64,000 nucleotides of DNA, from contig NZ_RQIT01000002.1 of the NCBI RefSeq assembly GCF_003837805.1, forward strand, positions 434,001-498,000, in the 5' to 3' direction. The position numbers and the translations under genes were made by a program. The DNA is from Bradyrhizobium sp. RP6. Lineage in GTDB: Bacteria; Pseudomonadota; Alphaproteobacteria; Rhizobiales; Xanthobacteraceae. The notes under the pieces were generated by a model that saw only the letters and a program-made list of their open reading frames with translations, ran no database searches and was not told where the DNA came from. Below, in pieces: positions 25,949 to 34,357 of the stretch; the stretch's first letter is position 1, and every line of letters starts with the position of its first letter.

Positions 25949-27166
25949 ATGACTGCACTTGCTTCGGACGCCGGCCGCGCGAAGGGCGGGATCGTGCCGA
26001 TCCTGTTGTGCGTCGTGCCGTTCAGCCAGATTCCGCTCGATGCCTACACGCCAGGCCTGCCGCAGATGGTGGTGGATCTCGCCGCTGACGCGGCGTCGAT
26101 GCAGAACACCGTCACCGCCTATATGCTCGGCATGAGTCTCGCGCTGGTGCCGGTCGGCATCGCCTCCGACACGCTCGGCCGCCGCAACGTCCTGCTCGCG
26201 GGGCTATCGGTGCTGATCGCGATGAGCATCGCCTGTGCGCTGGCGACCAGCGCCTCGCTGCTACTTGGCTTGCGCTTCCTGCAAGGCATCGGCGGCTGCA
26301 CCTGCCTCGTCGTCGCCTATGCGGTCGCCGCCGATTGCTTCCGCGGCCGCGAGCTCACGGCGATTTCGGGTCTGCTTGGAGCCGCCTGGGGATTGGCGCC
26401 CGTGCTTGCGCCGGCAGCCGGCGGCTTCATCGTCGAGCTGACGTCGTGGCGGGGTGTCTTCGTCGTCATTGCCATCGCTGCAGCAATCGTTGCCACGATC
26501 GTCGTATTTCTTCTGCCTGAAACGTTGCCAGCGGAACGACGTGCGCCGTTCGATCCGCGCCGCACCGCCGGCATCTTGCGCGAGGCGCTCGTTCGTCGGG
26601 GCTTCCTGGCTTTCGTGCTGGTCTTTGCCGCGGCAGCGAGCGCGCAGCTGGCGTTCGGCGTCGTCGCACCGTTCTTCTACCAGACCGGCCTTGGCTATTC
26701 GGCGGCCATCTACGGCCTCGTCGCGCTCGGCCTTGGCGGCATCAATCTCGCCGGCGAACTGGGCTGCGCGCATTTCGCACGCTTCATGCCGGCCCGCGTG
26801 ATGGGCTTCGGCGCCTTCGCGCTGTTTCTCGCCGGTGCGGTGGTCCTGACCGTAACGGGCATGACCATCGGACTCGATTTCGCGTCGATCACGATCGGCG
26901 GTGCGCTGATGCTCGGCGGCTGCGGCGTGCTGTGCCCGATGATGTACGGCATGGCGCTCGGCCTGTTCGAACGCGACCACGGCCTGATCGGCGGCCTCAT
27001 CAGCGCACTCTGCTATCTCGCGGTGAGCGGCGCCATGGCGATCGCGGCGGTCCTGCCTGAAGCAACGCAGGCGCCGCTCGGATGGCTCTATCTCGGCCTC
27101 TGCGCTGTCGCCGGAACGTTGCTCGCGATCTCGCTGCCATCGGCGCGCCACTCGACACAGGCTTAA
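25949..27166 (+). CDS. MFS multidrug transporter (Bcr/CflA type)
   Basis: A 405-residue membrane protein with twelve hydrophobic segments. It resembles the Bcr/CflA drug-proton antiporter subfamily: the N terminus PFSQIPLDAYTPGLPQMVVDLAADAASMQNTVTAYMLGMSLALVPVGIASDTLGRRNVLL contains the GxxSDxxGRR-like motif A (GIASDTLGRR). The antiporter motif C region is seen as GLLGAAWGLAPVLAPAAGGFI. It lies 14 bases upstream of the guanine deaminase gene, so the two are almost certainly cotranscribed. This hints at export or uptake of a purine-like or toxic base analogue. The direction of transport is inferred from the family only. Confidence 0.87.
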   Translation: MTALASDAGRAKGGIVPILLCVVPFSQIPLDAYTPGLPQMVVDLAADAASMQNTVTAYMLGMSLALVPVGIASDTLGRRNVLLAGLSVLIAMSIACALATSASLLLGLRFLQGIGGCTCLVVAYAVAADCFRGRELTAISGLLGAAWGLAPVLAPAAGGFIVELTSWRGVFVVIAIAAAIVATIVVFLLPETLPAERRAPFDPRRTAGILREALVRRGFLAFVLVFAAAASAQLAFGVVAPFFYQTGLGYSAAIYGLVALGLGGINLAGELGCAHFARFMPARVMGFGAFALFLAGAVVLTVTGMTIGLDFASITIGGALMLGGCGVLCPMMYGMALGLFERDHGLIGGLISALCYLAVSGAMAIAAVLPEATQAPLGWLYLGLCAVAGTLLAISLPSARHSTQA

Positions 27167-27180
27167 GGAGGGAACCAATC

Positions 27181-28578
27181 ATGACAACCGTTGCTATTCG
27201 CGGCACGTTCTTCGACTTCGTCGACGATCCCTGGAAGCACATCGGCAACGAACAGGCCGCCGCGCGCTTCCATCAGGACGGCCTCATGATCGTCACGGAT
27301 GGCGTCATCAAGGCGTTCGGTCCCTACGACAAAGTTGGAGCCGCGCATCCGGGCGTGCAGGTCACCCACATCAAGGACCGCATCATCGTTCCGGGCTTCA
27401 TCGACGGTCACATCCATCTGCCTCAGACCCGGGTGTTAGGGGCCTATGGCGAGCAGCTCCTGCCGTGGCTCCAGAAGTGGGTCTATCCGGAAGAGCTCAA
27501 ATACCGGGACCGCAACTACGCGCGCGAGGGCGTGAAGCGCTTTCTCGATGCGCTGCTCGCTTCCGGCACCACCACCTGCCAAGCCTTCACGAGCTCCTCG
27601 CCCGTTTCAACCGAGGAATTGTTCGAGGAAGCGAGCAGACGCAACATGCGCGTCATCGCGGGCCTCACCGGGATCGATCGCAACGCGCCGGCCGATTTCA
27701 TCGACACGCCCGACAATTTCTATCGCGACAGCAAGCGGCTGATTGCGCAGTACCATAACAAGGGCCGCAACCTCTACGCCATCACGCCGCGCTTCGCCTT
27801 CGGTGCCTCGCCGGAATTGCTGAGAGCGTGTCAGCGCCTCAAGCACGAGCACCCGGATTGCTGGGTCAACACCCACATCTCCGAGAACCCGGCCGAATGC
27901 AGCGGCGTGCTGGTCGAGCATCCGGATTGCCAGGACTATCTCGGCGTCTATGAGAAGTTCGACCTGGTCGGGCCGAAATTCTCCGGCGGCCACGGCGTCT
28001 ATCTCTCCAACAACGAGTTCCGCCGCATGTCGAAGAAGGGCGCCGCGGTGGTGTTCTGCCCGTGCTCGAACCTGTTCCTCGGCAGCGGCCTGTTCCGGCT
28101 CGGTCGCGCCACCGATCCGGAGCATCGCGTGAAGATGTCGTTCGGCACCGACGTTGGCGGCGGCAACCGCTTCTCGATGATTTCCGTGCTCGACGACGCC
28201 TACAAGGTCGGCATGTGCAACAACACGCTACTCGACGGCAGCATCGATCCGACGCGCAAGGACCTTGCCGAGGCCGAGCGCAACAAGCTCTCGCCCTATC
28301 GCGGCTTCTGGTCGATCACGCTCGGCGGCGCAGAAGGTCTCTACATCGACGACAAGCTCGGCAATTTCGAGCCCGGCAAGGAGGCCGATTTCGTCGCGCT
28401 CGATCCGAATGGCGGGCAGGTCGCGCAAGCGTGGCATCAATCGCTGATCGCCGATGGCGCCGGCCCGCGCACGATGGATGAGGCCGCGAGCATGCTGTTC
28501 GCCGTGATGATGGTCGGCGACGATCGCTGCGTCGATGAGACCTGGGTGATGGGCAAGCGTCTCTACAAGAAGAGCTGA
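27181..28578 (+). CDS. guaD: guanine deaminase
   Basis: The 465-residue amidohydrolase deaminates guanine to xanthine. Zinc-site motifs are PGFIDGHIHLPQT (His77, His79), the third-His region NTHISENPAEC, the proton shuttle region FSGGHGVYLS and the Asp in GTDVGGGNRFSM. The SNLFLGSGLF segment is typical for GuaD. The length and the order of motifs fit bacterial guanine deaminases. The start at 27181 is chosen because GGAGGGAACC precedes it and the preceding gene ends at 27166; the reading frame itself stays open back to 27082 inside the transporter gene. It works in purine salvage or nitrogen recovery in the cytosol. Confidence 0.9.
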   Translation: MTTVAIRGTFFDFVDDPWKHIGNEQAAARFHQDGLMIVTDGVIKAFGPYDKVGAAHPGVQVTHIKDRIIVPGFIDGHIHLPQTRVLGAYGEQLLPWLQKWVYPEELKYRDRNYAREGVKRFLDALLASGTTTCQAFTSSSPVSTEELFEEASRRNMRVIAGLTGIDRNAPADFIDTPDNFYRDSKRLIAQYHNKGRNLYAITPRFAFGASPELLRACQRLKHEHPDCWVNTHISENPAECSGVLVEHPDCQDYLGVYEKFDLVGPKFSGGHGVYLSNNEFRRMSKKGAAVVFCPCSNLFLGSGLFRLGRATDPEHRVKMSFGTDVGGGNRFSMISVLDDAYKVGMCNNTLLDGSIDPTRKDLAEAERNKLSPYRGFWSITLGGAEGLYIDDKLGNFEPGKEADFVALDPNGGQVAQAWHQSLIADGAGPRTMDEAASMLFAVMMVGDDRCVDETWVMGKRLYKKS

Positions 28579-28589
28579 GACGGCAGCTC

Positions 28590-29573
28590 ATGAGCGCATC
28601 CCCTGACACGGCCGGCCAGCCGGTCGCCCTCGTCATCCAGCGTCGCGTCGCCGACGACGGCTTTGCCGCGTTCGCGCGGTGGAACGGCGAGGTTGGCGAG
28701 GTGCTCAAGGCATGGCCCGGCTTCCTCGGCCAGGAGGTGGTGCCGCCACAGCCGCCGGCACATGTGGACTGGGTGACGATCCTGCGTTTCGCCAGCCCGG
28801 CCGCAGCACGCGCCTGGCTCCAGAGCGAGGAGCGGACGAAACTGATCGGGCAGGTGCAACGCTTCTTCGTCGGTTCGGAGGACGTCCAAATCCTGCCCGA
28901 CACCGGCATCCAGCGAGACAGCGCCGTCTCGGCGGTCATCTCTTTCAAAGTCCCCGACGGGCTCGAGGATGCTTTCCTGAAATGGCAGCAGCGCATCCAG
29001 GCGGCGGAGGCCGAGTTCAAGGGTTTCCTGCGCCACAAGATCGAGCGGCCTATTCCAGGCCTGCACGACGAATGGATCATCATCCTGTCGTTCGACTCTG
29101 ATGCCAATCTCAATGCATGGCTCGACTCGTCCTTGCGGCAGACGCTGCTGAAGGAGGGCGAGCGCTTCAACGCCGGCATGAACGTGAAGCGGGCGAGCTA
29201 CGGATTCAATTTCTGGTTTCCGGCCGGCAAGACGCAGGCTCCGGAGCAAAGTCCGGGGCTGATCTGGAAGAGCAATCTCATCGTCCTGCTGGTGCTCTAT
29301 CCCGTGGTCTACCTCTGGGGCTATTTCATCAGCCGGCCGCTGATCGACAGTCATGGCGTGCCGGTCTGGCTGTCGCTGTTCGTCGGCAATCTCGTCAGCA
29401 CCCAGTTGCTCGGCTGGTGGCTGGTGCCCGCCGCCTTCAGGGCGCTCGACTGGTGGGTGACGCCGAAGGCGACGCTCGGCCGCCAGATCGCGGGCTATGC
29501 GCTGCTTGCCACGCTCTACGTTGCGTCCATGGCCCTGTACGCGCTGCTGCTCGCGTGGCATTGGGGACGGTGA
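28590..29573 (+). CDS. membrane protein with two antibiotic-biosynthesis-monooxygenase-like domains
   Basis: The 327-residue protein has two tandem ferredoxin-like ABM units (about residues 10-100 and 107-205; both contain the pattern in which an acidic W-containing helix precedes a strand, for example DEWIIILSFDSDANLNAWLDS). A C-terminal region with three hydrophobic helices follows (LIVLLVLYPVVYLWGYF, VWLSLFVGNLVSTQLLGWWLV, LLATLYVASMALYALLLAW). This fusion of soluble ABM domains with a membrane end is unusual. It starts 11 bases after the guanine deaminase stop and is likely in the same operon. ABM domains oxidise or bind aromatic or haem-like ligands; no specific activity can be assigned. 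Confidence 0.7.
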   Translation: MSASPDTAGQPVALVIQRRVADDGFAAFARWNGEVGEVLKAWPGFLGQEVVPPQPPAHVDWVTILRFASPAAARAWLQSEERTKLIGQVQRFFVGSEDVQILPDTGIQRDSAVSAVISFKVPDGLEDAFLKWQQRIQAAEAEFKGFLRHKIERPIPGLHDEWIIILSFDSDANLNAWLDSSLRQTLLKEGERFNAGMNVKRASYGFNFWFPAGKTQAPEQSPGLIWKSNLIVLLVLYPVVYLWGYFISRPLIDSHGVPVWLSLFVGNLVSTQLLGWWLVPAAFRALDWWVTPKATLGRQIAGYALLATLYVASMALYALLLAWHWGR

Positions 29574-29594
29574 GACCGTCCACAGCCCAACCGC

Positions 29595-30506
29595 GTGACG
29601 ACCATGTTCGCCCTGACATTTCTGGGGACCTCGGCAAGCGTTCCCTCAGCCGAGCGCAACCATCCGGCGCTCCTCGTGGAGGGCGCGGGCAAGCGTGTCC
29701 TGGTCGATTGCGGCGAGGGCACGCAGCGCCAGTTGCTGCGCAGCGGCGCCGGCTTCCGGCGGCTCGACCGCATCCTGCTGACGCACGCTCATCTCGATCA
29801 CGTGCTCGGCATTCCCGGCCTCTTCTCGACGCTGGGCCTGCGGCAGACCTCCGACGGGATGACAGTTCACGGCGGGGAAGGAACGCTCGATATCGTCATC
29901 CGGATGCTCGCAGGTCTGTGGGGCGCGGGCCGGGCGCCGATCGCGGTCGAGTTCGCACCGCTGACCGCAGGACAGGTCATTGATGCCGGTGATTTCACCA
30001 TCGACTGTTTTCCGGTCCGCCACCGCGACACCGACAGTTTTGGTTTCGTCTTCCAGAGCCCCGCGCGCCGGCGTCTTCGGCCCCATCGGCTCATGGCGCT
30101 TGGTGTCCCCGACGGTCCCTTGCGTGGCGAATTGGCCGCGGGTCGCCCGATCGTGCTTGCCGACCGAACCGTCGACCCGGAAGACGTCCTTGGCCCGCCG
30201 AGCGGCGGCAGGAAGCTCGTCGTGATCGGCGACACCGAGACCACCGAGGGGCTGTCGCAATACGTTGCCGACGCCGACATGCTTGTGATCGAGGCGACGT
30301 TCCTCGATCGCGACGCGCCGACCGCGCGGAACTACGGCCATCTCACCGCGGCAGAAGCGGCTTCCTTTGCAGCCACGAATAAAGTCGGGCAGCTCGTGCT
30401 GACGCACATGTCCGGACGCTACGAAGACGAGGAGATTCTCGCCGAAGCGGCAAACATCTTCCCGAACACCCGGATCGCCGCGGACTTCGATCGCATCGTC
30501 CTCTAG
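29595..30506 (+). CDS. ribonuclease Z-like metallo-beta-lactamase-fold protein
   Basis: The 303-residue protein has the MBL motif LLTHAHLDHVLGIPGL (HxHxDH, residues about 62-67), a downstream metal motif FPVRHRDTDSFGFVFQ, GDTETTEG and a terminal LVLTHMSGRY, the order found in RNase Z. RNase Z cleaves the 3' trailer of tRNA precursors. The first motif has HAHLDH instead of the more usual HLHGDH and the GDTR loop reads GDTE, so a non-tRNA esterase or phosphodiesterase role remains possible. GTG at 29595 and ATG at 29604 are both candidate starts. It follows the ABM-fusion gene by 21 bases and may be its operon partner. Confidence 0.78.
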   Translation: MTTMFALTFLGTSASVPSAERNHPALLVEGAGKRVLVDCGEGTQRQLLRSGAGFRRLDRILLTHAHLDHVLGIPGLFSTLGLRQTSDGMTVHGGEGTLDIVIRMLAGLWGAGRAPIAVEFAPLTAGQVIDAGDFTIDCFPVRHRDTDSFGFVFQSPARRRLRPHRLMALGVPDGPLRGELAAGRPIVLADRTVDPEDVLGPPSGGRKLVVIGDTETTEGLSQYVADADMLVIEATFLDRDAPTARNYGHLTAAEAASFAATNKVGQLVLTHMSGRYEDEEILAEAANIFPNTRIAADFDRIVL

Positions 30507-30710
30507 TAAAGGCCAGGACTGTCCGAAAAGAGCGGCAAGACGTTTCGCTCGGGCGTGAACGCAGCGAGAACACGCGACGATGTTCACAGAAGGACTGGAC
30601 CGCAAACGCTGGCGCGGCTATATGACCGGCCTGCGAGCCGCTGATTTGCAGAACTTTCAGCCAGTCTTGCAGGACTTCCGAAGAAAGCTTAGCAATTCCA
30701 AGCGCTTCGG

Positions 30711-30784
30711 TGGGGAATGGTGTAACGGTAGCACAACAGACTCTGACTCTGTTTGTCTTGGTTCGAATCCAGGTTCCCCAGCCA
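30711..30784 (+). tRNA. tRNA-Gln (anticodon CUG)
   Basis: A full cloverleaf is visible. The acceptor stem TGGGGAA (30711-30717) pairs with TTCCCCA (30774-30780), then a G discriminator and encoded CCA. The anticodon stem ACAGA/TCTGT encloses the loop CTCTGAC, giving anticodon CTG. The T-arm contains GGTTCGAATCC. The 3' end of the gene forms the left boundary of the inserted phage-like element. Confidence 0.95.
30768..30784 (+). repeat. attL core (17 bp), 3' end of tRNA-Gln
   Basis: TCCAGGTTCCCCAGCCA is repeated exactly at 49148-49164. It spans the 3' half of the T arm to the encoded CCA of the tRNA, a standard target of tyrosine integrases, so the tRNA remains intact after insertion. Confidence 0.85.
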
Positions 30785-30849
30785 AATCACTATTTCTTGC
30801 TAAAAATCAAATAGTTAGATAGATGTGCAGCGCACAAAATTGGTGCCGC

Positions 30850-30857
30850 TCGTAACC
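30850..30857 (+). promoter_or_regulatory. candidate integrase arm site, left
   Basis: TCGTAACC occurs here, 65 bases inside attL, and three times at the right end in a 13-base period. Together they look like arm-type integrase binding sites on both sides of the attachment core. Confidence 0.4.
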
Positions 30858-31013
30858 GCTTTTCGGCACCGATGACCGTAGCCGCGACATAGAAAAGCCG
30901 CAATTCTGGCGCGTAATATAGTTGCGTTGACGGGCGTCTGCCCGAAACAAAAGCACAGACAGAGATCGGTTCCTAGCTCGCCTAACCAGCGGGCCAGCTC
31001 TGTTGTGTGCCTT

Positions 31014-32249
31014 TTGTCTGTCGCGTCCCGCTTCAAATCCCTTCTCGGTATCGAGACCAAGGCCTCGTCAGGCGTTTCTTCGCCGGAGTCCTGGTTGTTC
31101 GATCTGTTCGGCGCGACCCCGACCTCGGCCGGCGTGATTGTCACGCCCTACAGCGCCATGACGTGCGCACCCGTCGCGTGCGCGGTGCGGTCGATCTCTG
31201 AGCCGGCCGGCTCGCTCCCGCTCCACATTTACAAGCGGCTCCCGGACGGCGGCAAAGAGAAGGCCACCAATCATCCCCTCTACAAACTCCTGCATGACGC
31301 GCCGAATGGGTTTGCACCGGCCGCGCTGTTTCGCACGCAGCTCATGGCTGACGCGCTGTTGCAGCCTCACGGCGGGTTTGCGCAGATCGTCCGCGTGGAT
31401 GGCGGCAAAGCTGCCGAATTGATCCGGCTTGATCCCAGGACCACACCGGTTGCCGTCGACGACAGCGAGATTGAACCGATCTACAAGGTGAATGGTCGCG
31501 AGATCGCTGCCGCTGACCTGATCCATATCCCGTCCCCGGCATACGATCAGCGCAAGGGCTTGGTGGGCGAGGGCAGGGAGGCCATCGCACTGGCGCTTGT
31601 GCTTGAGCGTCACGCTTCTCGGCTATTCGGCAACGGTGCAAGACCGTCCGGTGTTCTCTCGCTCAAAGGAAACGTCACCGTCGATACCCTCACGACCGCG
31701 AAAGCGGCGTGGCAGGCCGCACACAGCGGCGCCAACTCCGGAGGCACGGCGGTTCTGCCCAGCGATGCAAGCTGGCAGGCAATGACCTTCAACAGTGTTG
31801 ATAGCCAGTTCCTGGAAATGCGCACGTATGCCGTTGCGGAGATCGCCCGATTGTTTCGCGTGCCGCTGCACATGCTGATGCAGGTCGATCGTGCTCAGCC
31901 TCGCTCGATTGAATCGATCGGCCAAGAATTCCTCTCGCAAGCTCTGTTGCCCCGGCTCAAGGCTTTCGAGCAAGAGCTTGAACTGAAGCTGCTCACGCCG
32001 GAAGAGCGCGATCAGTATTGCATCGAATTCAACGTGGACGGCTTCGCGCGTGCCGATCTTCTCACGCGAGCGCAAGCAATGAGCACCGCCGTCTCATCGC
32101 GTGTCCTTAATCCGAACGAAGCTCGACAGATGGGCTTTGGCCTGCCGGCATACGCTGGCGGCGAGATCTTTGAGAATCCCAACACTAGCTCGGCGCACAA
32201 GGGCGGCAAGCTCAACGGCAACGATAACAATCAAGAGGAAGCCGCCTGA
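31014..32249 (+). CDS. phage portal protein (HK97 type)
   Basis: This portal protein belongs to the HK97/lambda-like family: ESWLFDLFGATPTSAGVIVTPYSAMTCAPVACAVRSISEPAGSLPLHIYKR near the start, then PLYKLLHDAPNGF and a middle region IHIPSPAYDQRKGLVGEGREAIALAL. It ends in a hydrophilic tail after GLPAYAGGEIFENPN. Twelve copies form the ring at the capsid vertex through which DNA passes. The start is uncertain: the frame has no ATG near the conserved N terminus, and TTG at 31014 (or GTG at 31005, or the frame start at 30927) fits best. The stop overlaps the next gene by one base. Here it is the first gene of the structural set rather than following the terminase. Confidence 0.85.
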   Translation: MSVASRFKSLLGIETKASSGVSSPESWLFDLFGATPTSAGVIVTPYSAMTCAPVACAVRSISEPAGSLPLHIYKRLPDGGKEKATNHPLYKLLHDAPNGFAPAALFRTQLMADALLQPHGGFAQIVRVDGGKAAELIRLDPRTTPVAVDDSEIEPIYKVNGREIAAADLIHIPSPAYDQRKGLVGEGREAIALALVLERHASRLFGNGARPSGVLSLKGNVTVDTLTTAKAAWQAAHSGANSGGTAVLPSDASWQAMTFNSVDSQFLEMRTYAVAEIARLFRVPLHMLMQVDRAQPRSIESIGQEFLSQALLPRLKAFEQELELKLLTPEERDQYCIEFNVDGFARADLLTRAQAMSTAVSSRVLNPNEARQMGFGLPAYAGGEIFENPNTSSAHKGGKLNGNDNNQEEAA

Positions 32250-32917
32250 TGCTCAGGACCGTTCACCTTCACGGCAGGCTCGGCAAAGAATTCGGCGCGT
32301 CCCATCGCTTTGACGTTGCGACGGCCGGCGAAGCGTTGCGCGCGCTCAACTGTGCTTTCCCTGGTCGCTACGTGAAGGCACTTCAGGACGGTTATTACAA
32401 GGTCGTCCGCGGCGACAAGCGCAACGGGTTGCACCTCGACCTCGACTTGGTCAATCAGTTCAACCTTGGCGGCGCCGATCTGCATATTATCCCTATCGCG
32501 AAGGGCGCGGCTTCCAACACGGCCAAGGGCACAACCAAGATCGTGCTCGGTGCCGCACTCGTCGGCGGCGCGATTTTCTTGTCCGGCGGCGTGCTCGCCA
32601 CGCCGCTCGCCGCGTCCGGCATTCTGAGCGGCACCACCTACGGCACGGTGGCTGCACTTGGTCTCGGCCTCGCTCTATCCGGCGCGTCAACGCTGCTCGC
32701 CAAGCCCGCCGGTCAGTCGACGGAGGGCTCCAATGGCCTCAGCGTCAACAGCGGCAACATCGGCAATTCAGGGCAGCAGGGCAATGCGATCCCGCTGATT
32801 TATGGCGAGTGCATGGTTGGCTCGACCGCGATCTCGGTCTGGTCGAGCATTGAAGACATCAGCGTCTATGCCGACAGCGCCGGCTCCATTGAGACCGCAT
32901 TCGGAGAGGCCGGCTGA
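32249..32917 (+). CDS. phage tail assembly protein, lambda gpI-like
   Basis: The 222-residue protein resembles lambda I family tail assembly proteins. It has an N-terminal beta-grasp-like part (VHLHGRLGKEFGASHRFDVATAGEALRALNCAFPG) and two glycine-rich hydrophobic stretches (KIVLGAALVGGAIFLSGG and LGLGLALSGASTLLA). The C-terminal signature is GNAIPLIYGECMVGSTAISV. In lambda-like phages it acts before the tip protein J at the distal tail. Here it follows the portal gene directly (ATG overlaps the TGA) and no J-like gene is next to it, which is an unusual location. Confidence 0.75.
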   Translation: MLRTVHLHGRLGKEFGASHRFDVATAGEALRALNCAFPGRYVKALQDGYYKVVRGDKRNGLHLDLDLVNQFNLGGADLHIIPIAKGAASNTAKGTTKIVLGAALVGGAIFLSGGVLATPLAASGILSGTTYGTVAALGLGLALSGASTLLAKPAGQSTEGSNGLSVNSGNIGNSGQQGNAIPLIYGECMVGSTAISVWSSIEDISVYADSAGSIETAFGEAG

Positions 32918-33243
32918 TGGCTGATCTCTCTTACACCGCGTTCTTTGGCGACGGCGGGCACACGTTCAGGCTCATGCCGCCACAGATCCGCGAGCTTGAG
33001 ACCAAGTGCGGCCCGATCGGCGCGCTCAGCAATCGCATGTTCGCACACTCATTCAGTCAAGCCGATCTCACCGAGACCATCCGCCTCGCGCTGATCGGCG
33101 GCGGCACCACACCCAAACGCGCCCATGAACTGATCGTCGCGTATGTCGACGACCGGCCGCTGGCGGAAACCTACGAACTCGCCGCGAAGATTCTTGAGCG
33201 GACGTTGTTCGGCAACCCGGATGGAAAATCAGATGCAATTTAA
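32917..33243 (+). CDS. GTA gp10-like tail assembly chaperone, copy 1
   Basis: The 108-residue protein has the shape of phage TAC_11 / gene-transfer-agent gp10 proteins: FRLMPPQIRELETKCGPIGALSNRMFAHSFSQADLTETIRLALIGGGTTPKRAHELIVAYVDDRPLAETYELAAKILERTLFGN. The segment RLALIGGG...AHELIVAYVDDRPL matches the second copy at 41041 (ELGLIGGG...DPLLDAHVRGKPL). Such chaperones bind the tape measure and recruit the tube protein. The gene begins at the overlapping stop of the lambda-I-like gene. Confidence 0.75.
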   Translation: MADLSYTAFFGDGGHTFRLMPPQIRELETKCGPIGALSNRMFAHSFSQADLTETIRLALIGGGTTPKRAHELIVAYVDDRPLAETYELAAKILERTLFGNPDGKSDAI

Positions 33244-33514
33244 CCTCACAGCGAACGGTGCAACTGACCCGGTGCGTTGGTTTGGCGGCCGTGGCTCGGT
33301 CTCCGTTTGGGGCACGTTCGGCGGTGGCACCGTCACACTCCAAATGTCGCCTGACAGCGGCACCACTTGGCTGGACGTCGATCGCACCGGTGACAGCTTC
33401 GTCACCTTCACCACACCTGGAGTGGCAGGCTTTGAGCTTGCTCCCTGTCTTCTACGCGTAAACCTCACGAGTGCAGAGTCGCCCTCGTTGAATTTCAAGG
33501 CCAACCGATCGTGA
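33221..33514 (+). CDS. phage hypothetical beta-rich protein, paralogue A
   Basis: The 97-residue protein (from ATG 33221; ATG 33233 also possible) is a small beta-rich domain with WGTFGGGTVTLQMSPDSGTTW in its centre and a PCLLRVNL strand at the end. It overlaps the end of the tail chaperone gene in another frame. The next gene is a clear paralogue. Similar short proteins with a WxGTFGGxxVTLQ motif occur in phage structural modules, usually close to capsid genes, but no role is known to me. A decoration or tail-associated role is a guess. Confidence 0.6.
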   Translation: MENQMQFNLTANGATDPVRWFGGRGSVSVWGTFGGGTVTLQMSPDSGTTWLDVDRTGDSFVTFTTPGVAGFELAPCLLRVNLTSAESPSLNFKANRS

Positions 33515-33849
33515 GCGCGTTCGGAACTCTCACCGCAAACGGCTTTTCCGAACCAATGCCTTGGTCTGGTGGATCCGGCATGTTCATCTTTTGGGGCACT
33601 TTTGGCGGCGGCGCCATGGCCATGCAGTCGTCTGCGGACAACGGCGTGACTTGGACCAATGACGTCGGATGGGGCAGCTTCGCCTTAGAGGAGCGCCATT
33701 TTACGACAGGTTTTTTCCTCCCGCCGTGTTTGTTGCGGGCACATCTGGCGGGCGTGAAAACGTCCGCTTCTGTGTCGTTCAAAATCATCCGACATTCTAA
33801 CGGCTCTGTGTCGTTCAAGAGCGCTCGAACAACGATTGGCGGGATTTGA
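33511..33849 (+). CDS. phage hypothetical beta-rich protein, paralogue B
   Basis: The 112-residue protein shares with its upstream neighbour the LTANG...P...W.GG.G motif near the start, the WGTFGGG segment and the PCLLR...L strand near the end, so the two arose by duplication. It begins with a GTG whose bases overlap the stop of copy A (GTGA at 33511-33514). It has a longer, Ser-rich C-terminal tail (SVSFKIIRHSNGSVSFKSARTTIGG). Function unknown; by position a virion component is plausible. Confidence 0.6.
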   Translation: MSAFGTLTANGFSEPMPWSGGSGMFIFWGTFGGGAMAMQSSADNGVTWTNDVGWGSFALEERHFTTGFFLPPCLLRAHLAGVKTSASVSFKIIRHSNGSVSFKSARTTIGGI

Positions 33850-33851
33850 GC

Positions 33852-34349
33852 ATGGACCGCCTAGAAGTAAAAGCCTCGCTCAGCGTCACGGATGAAGGTG
33901 AAATCGTCGGCATCGCATGGCCGTTCAATGCGGGTCCCGACAGCTATGGCGACCTGATCACCAAGGGCGCTTTCGGCGCAATCCTCCCTGATTTGCCGAT
34001 CCTCTTTCAGCACCGTCCTGATGATTTGGTCGGCACCTGGAACGAAGTGAAAGAGACCGACGACGGATTGTCCGTCAAAGGCCAGCTTCACCTCGACCAG
34101 CCGCGAGCCCGTTCAATTCGCGCGATGGTCAAGACGGGTTTGGTCACCGGCCTTTCCATCGGCTTCCGGACCAAGGCCGCGCGTAAGCAAGCCCGAGGCC
34201 GCATCATCGACGCGCTTGACCTCGCTGAAATCAGCTTGGTTCGCGACCCAGCCCATTCTCGTGCCCGGATCACGGGTGCGAAATCCGACGACGCGGCGCG
34301 TGCCGTGGCCGATCTCATCAAGCGTTTCACGGCGACGCTGAAATCCTAA
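33852..34349 (+). CDS. phage prohead protease (HK97 family, U35)
   Basis: The 165-residue serine protease has the family layout: N-terminal LEVKASLSVTDEGEIVGIAWPFN, catalytic His54 in LFQHRPDDLVGTW, catalytic Ser102 in GLVTGLSIGFR and the RDPAHSRARITG loop. It cleaves the N-terminal delta domain of the capsid protein during prohead maturation and also removes itself. The ATG at 33852 is preferred; a TTG at 33846 overlapping the previous stop is possible. The capsid gene follows nine bases downstream of the stop. Confidence 0.88.
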   Translation: MDRLEVKASLSVTDEGEIVGIAWPFNAGPDSYGDLITKGAFGAILPDLPILFQHRPDDLVGTWNEVKETDDGLSVKGQLHLDQPRARSIRAMVKTGLVTGLSIGFRTKAARKQARGRIIDALDLAEISLVRDPAHSRARITGAKSDDAARAVADLIKRFTATLKS

Positions 34350-34357
34350 TAGGAGCT

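Noticed and set aside
30580..30822. Plus-strand ORF running through tRNA-Gln
   Set aside because: It covers the tRNA gene completely, so it is not coding.
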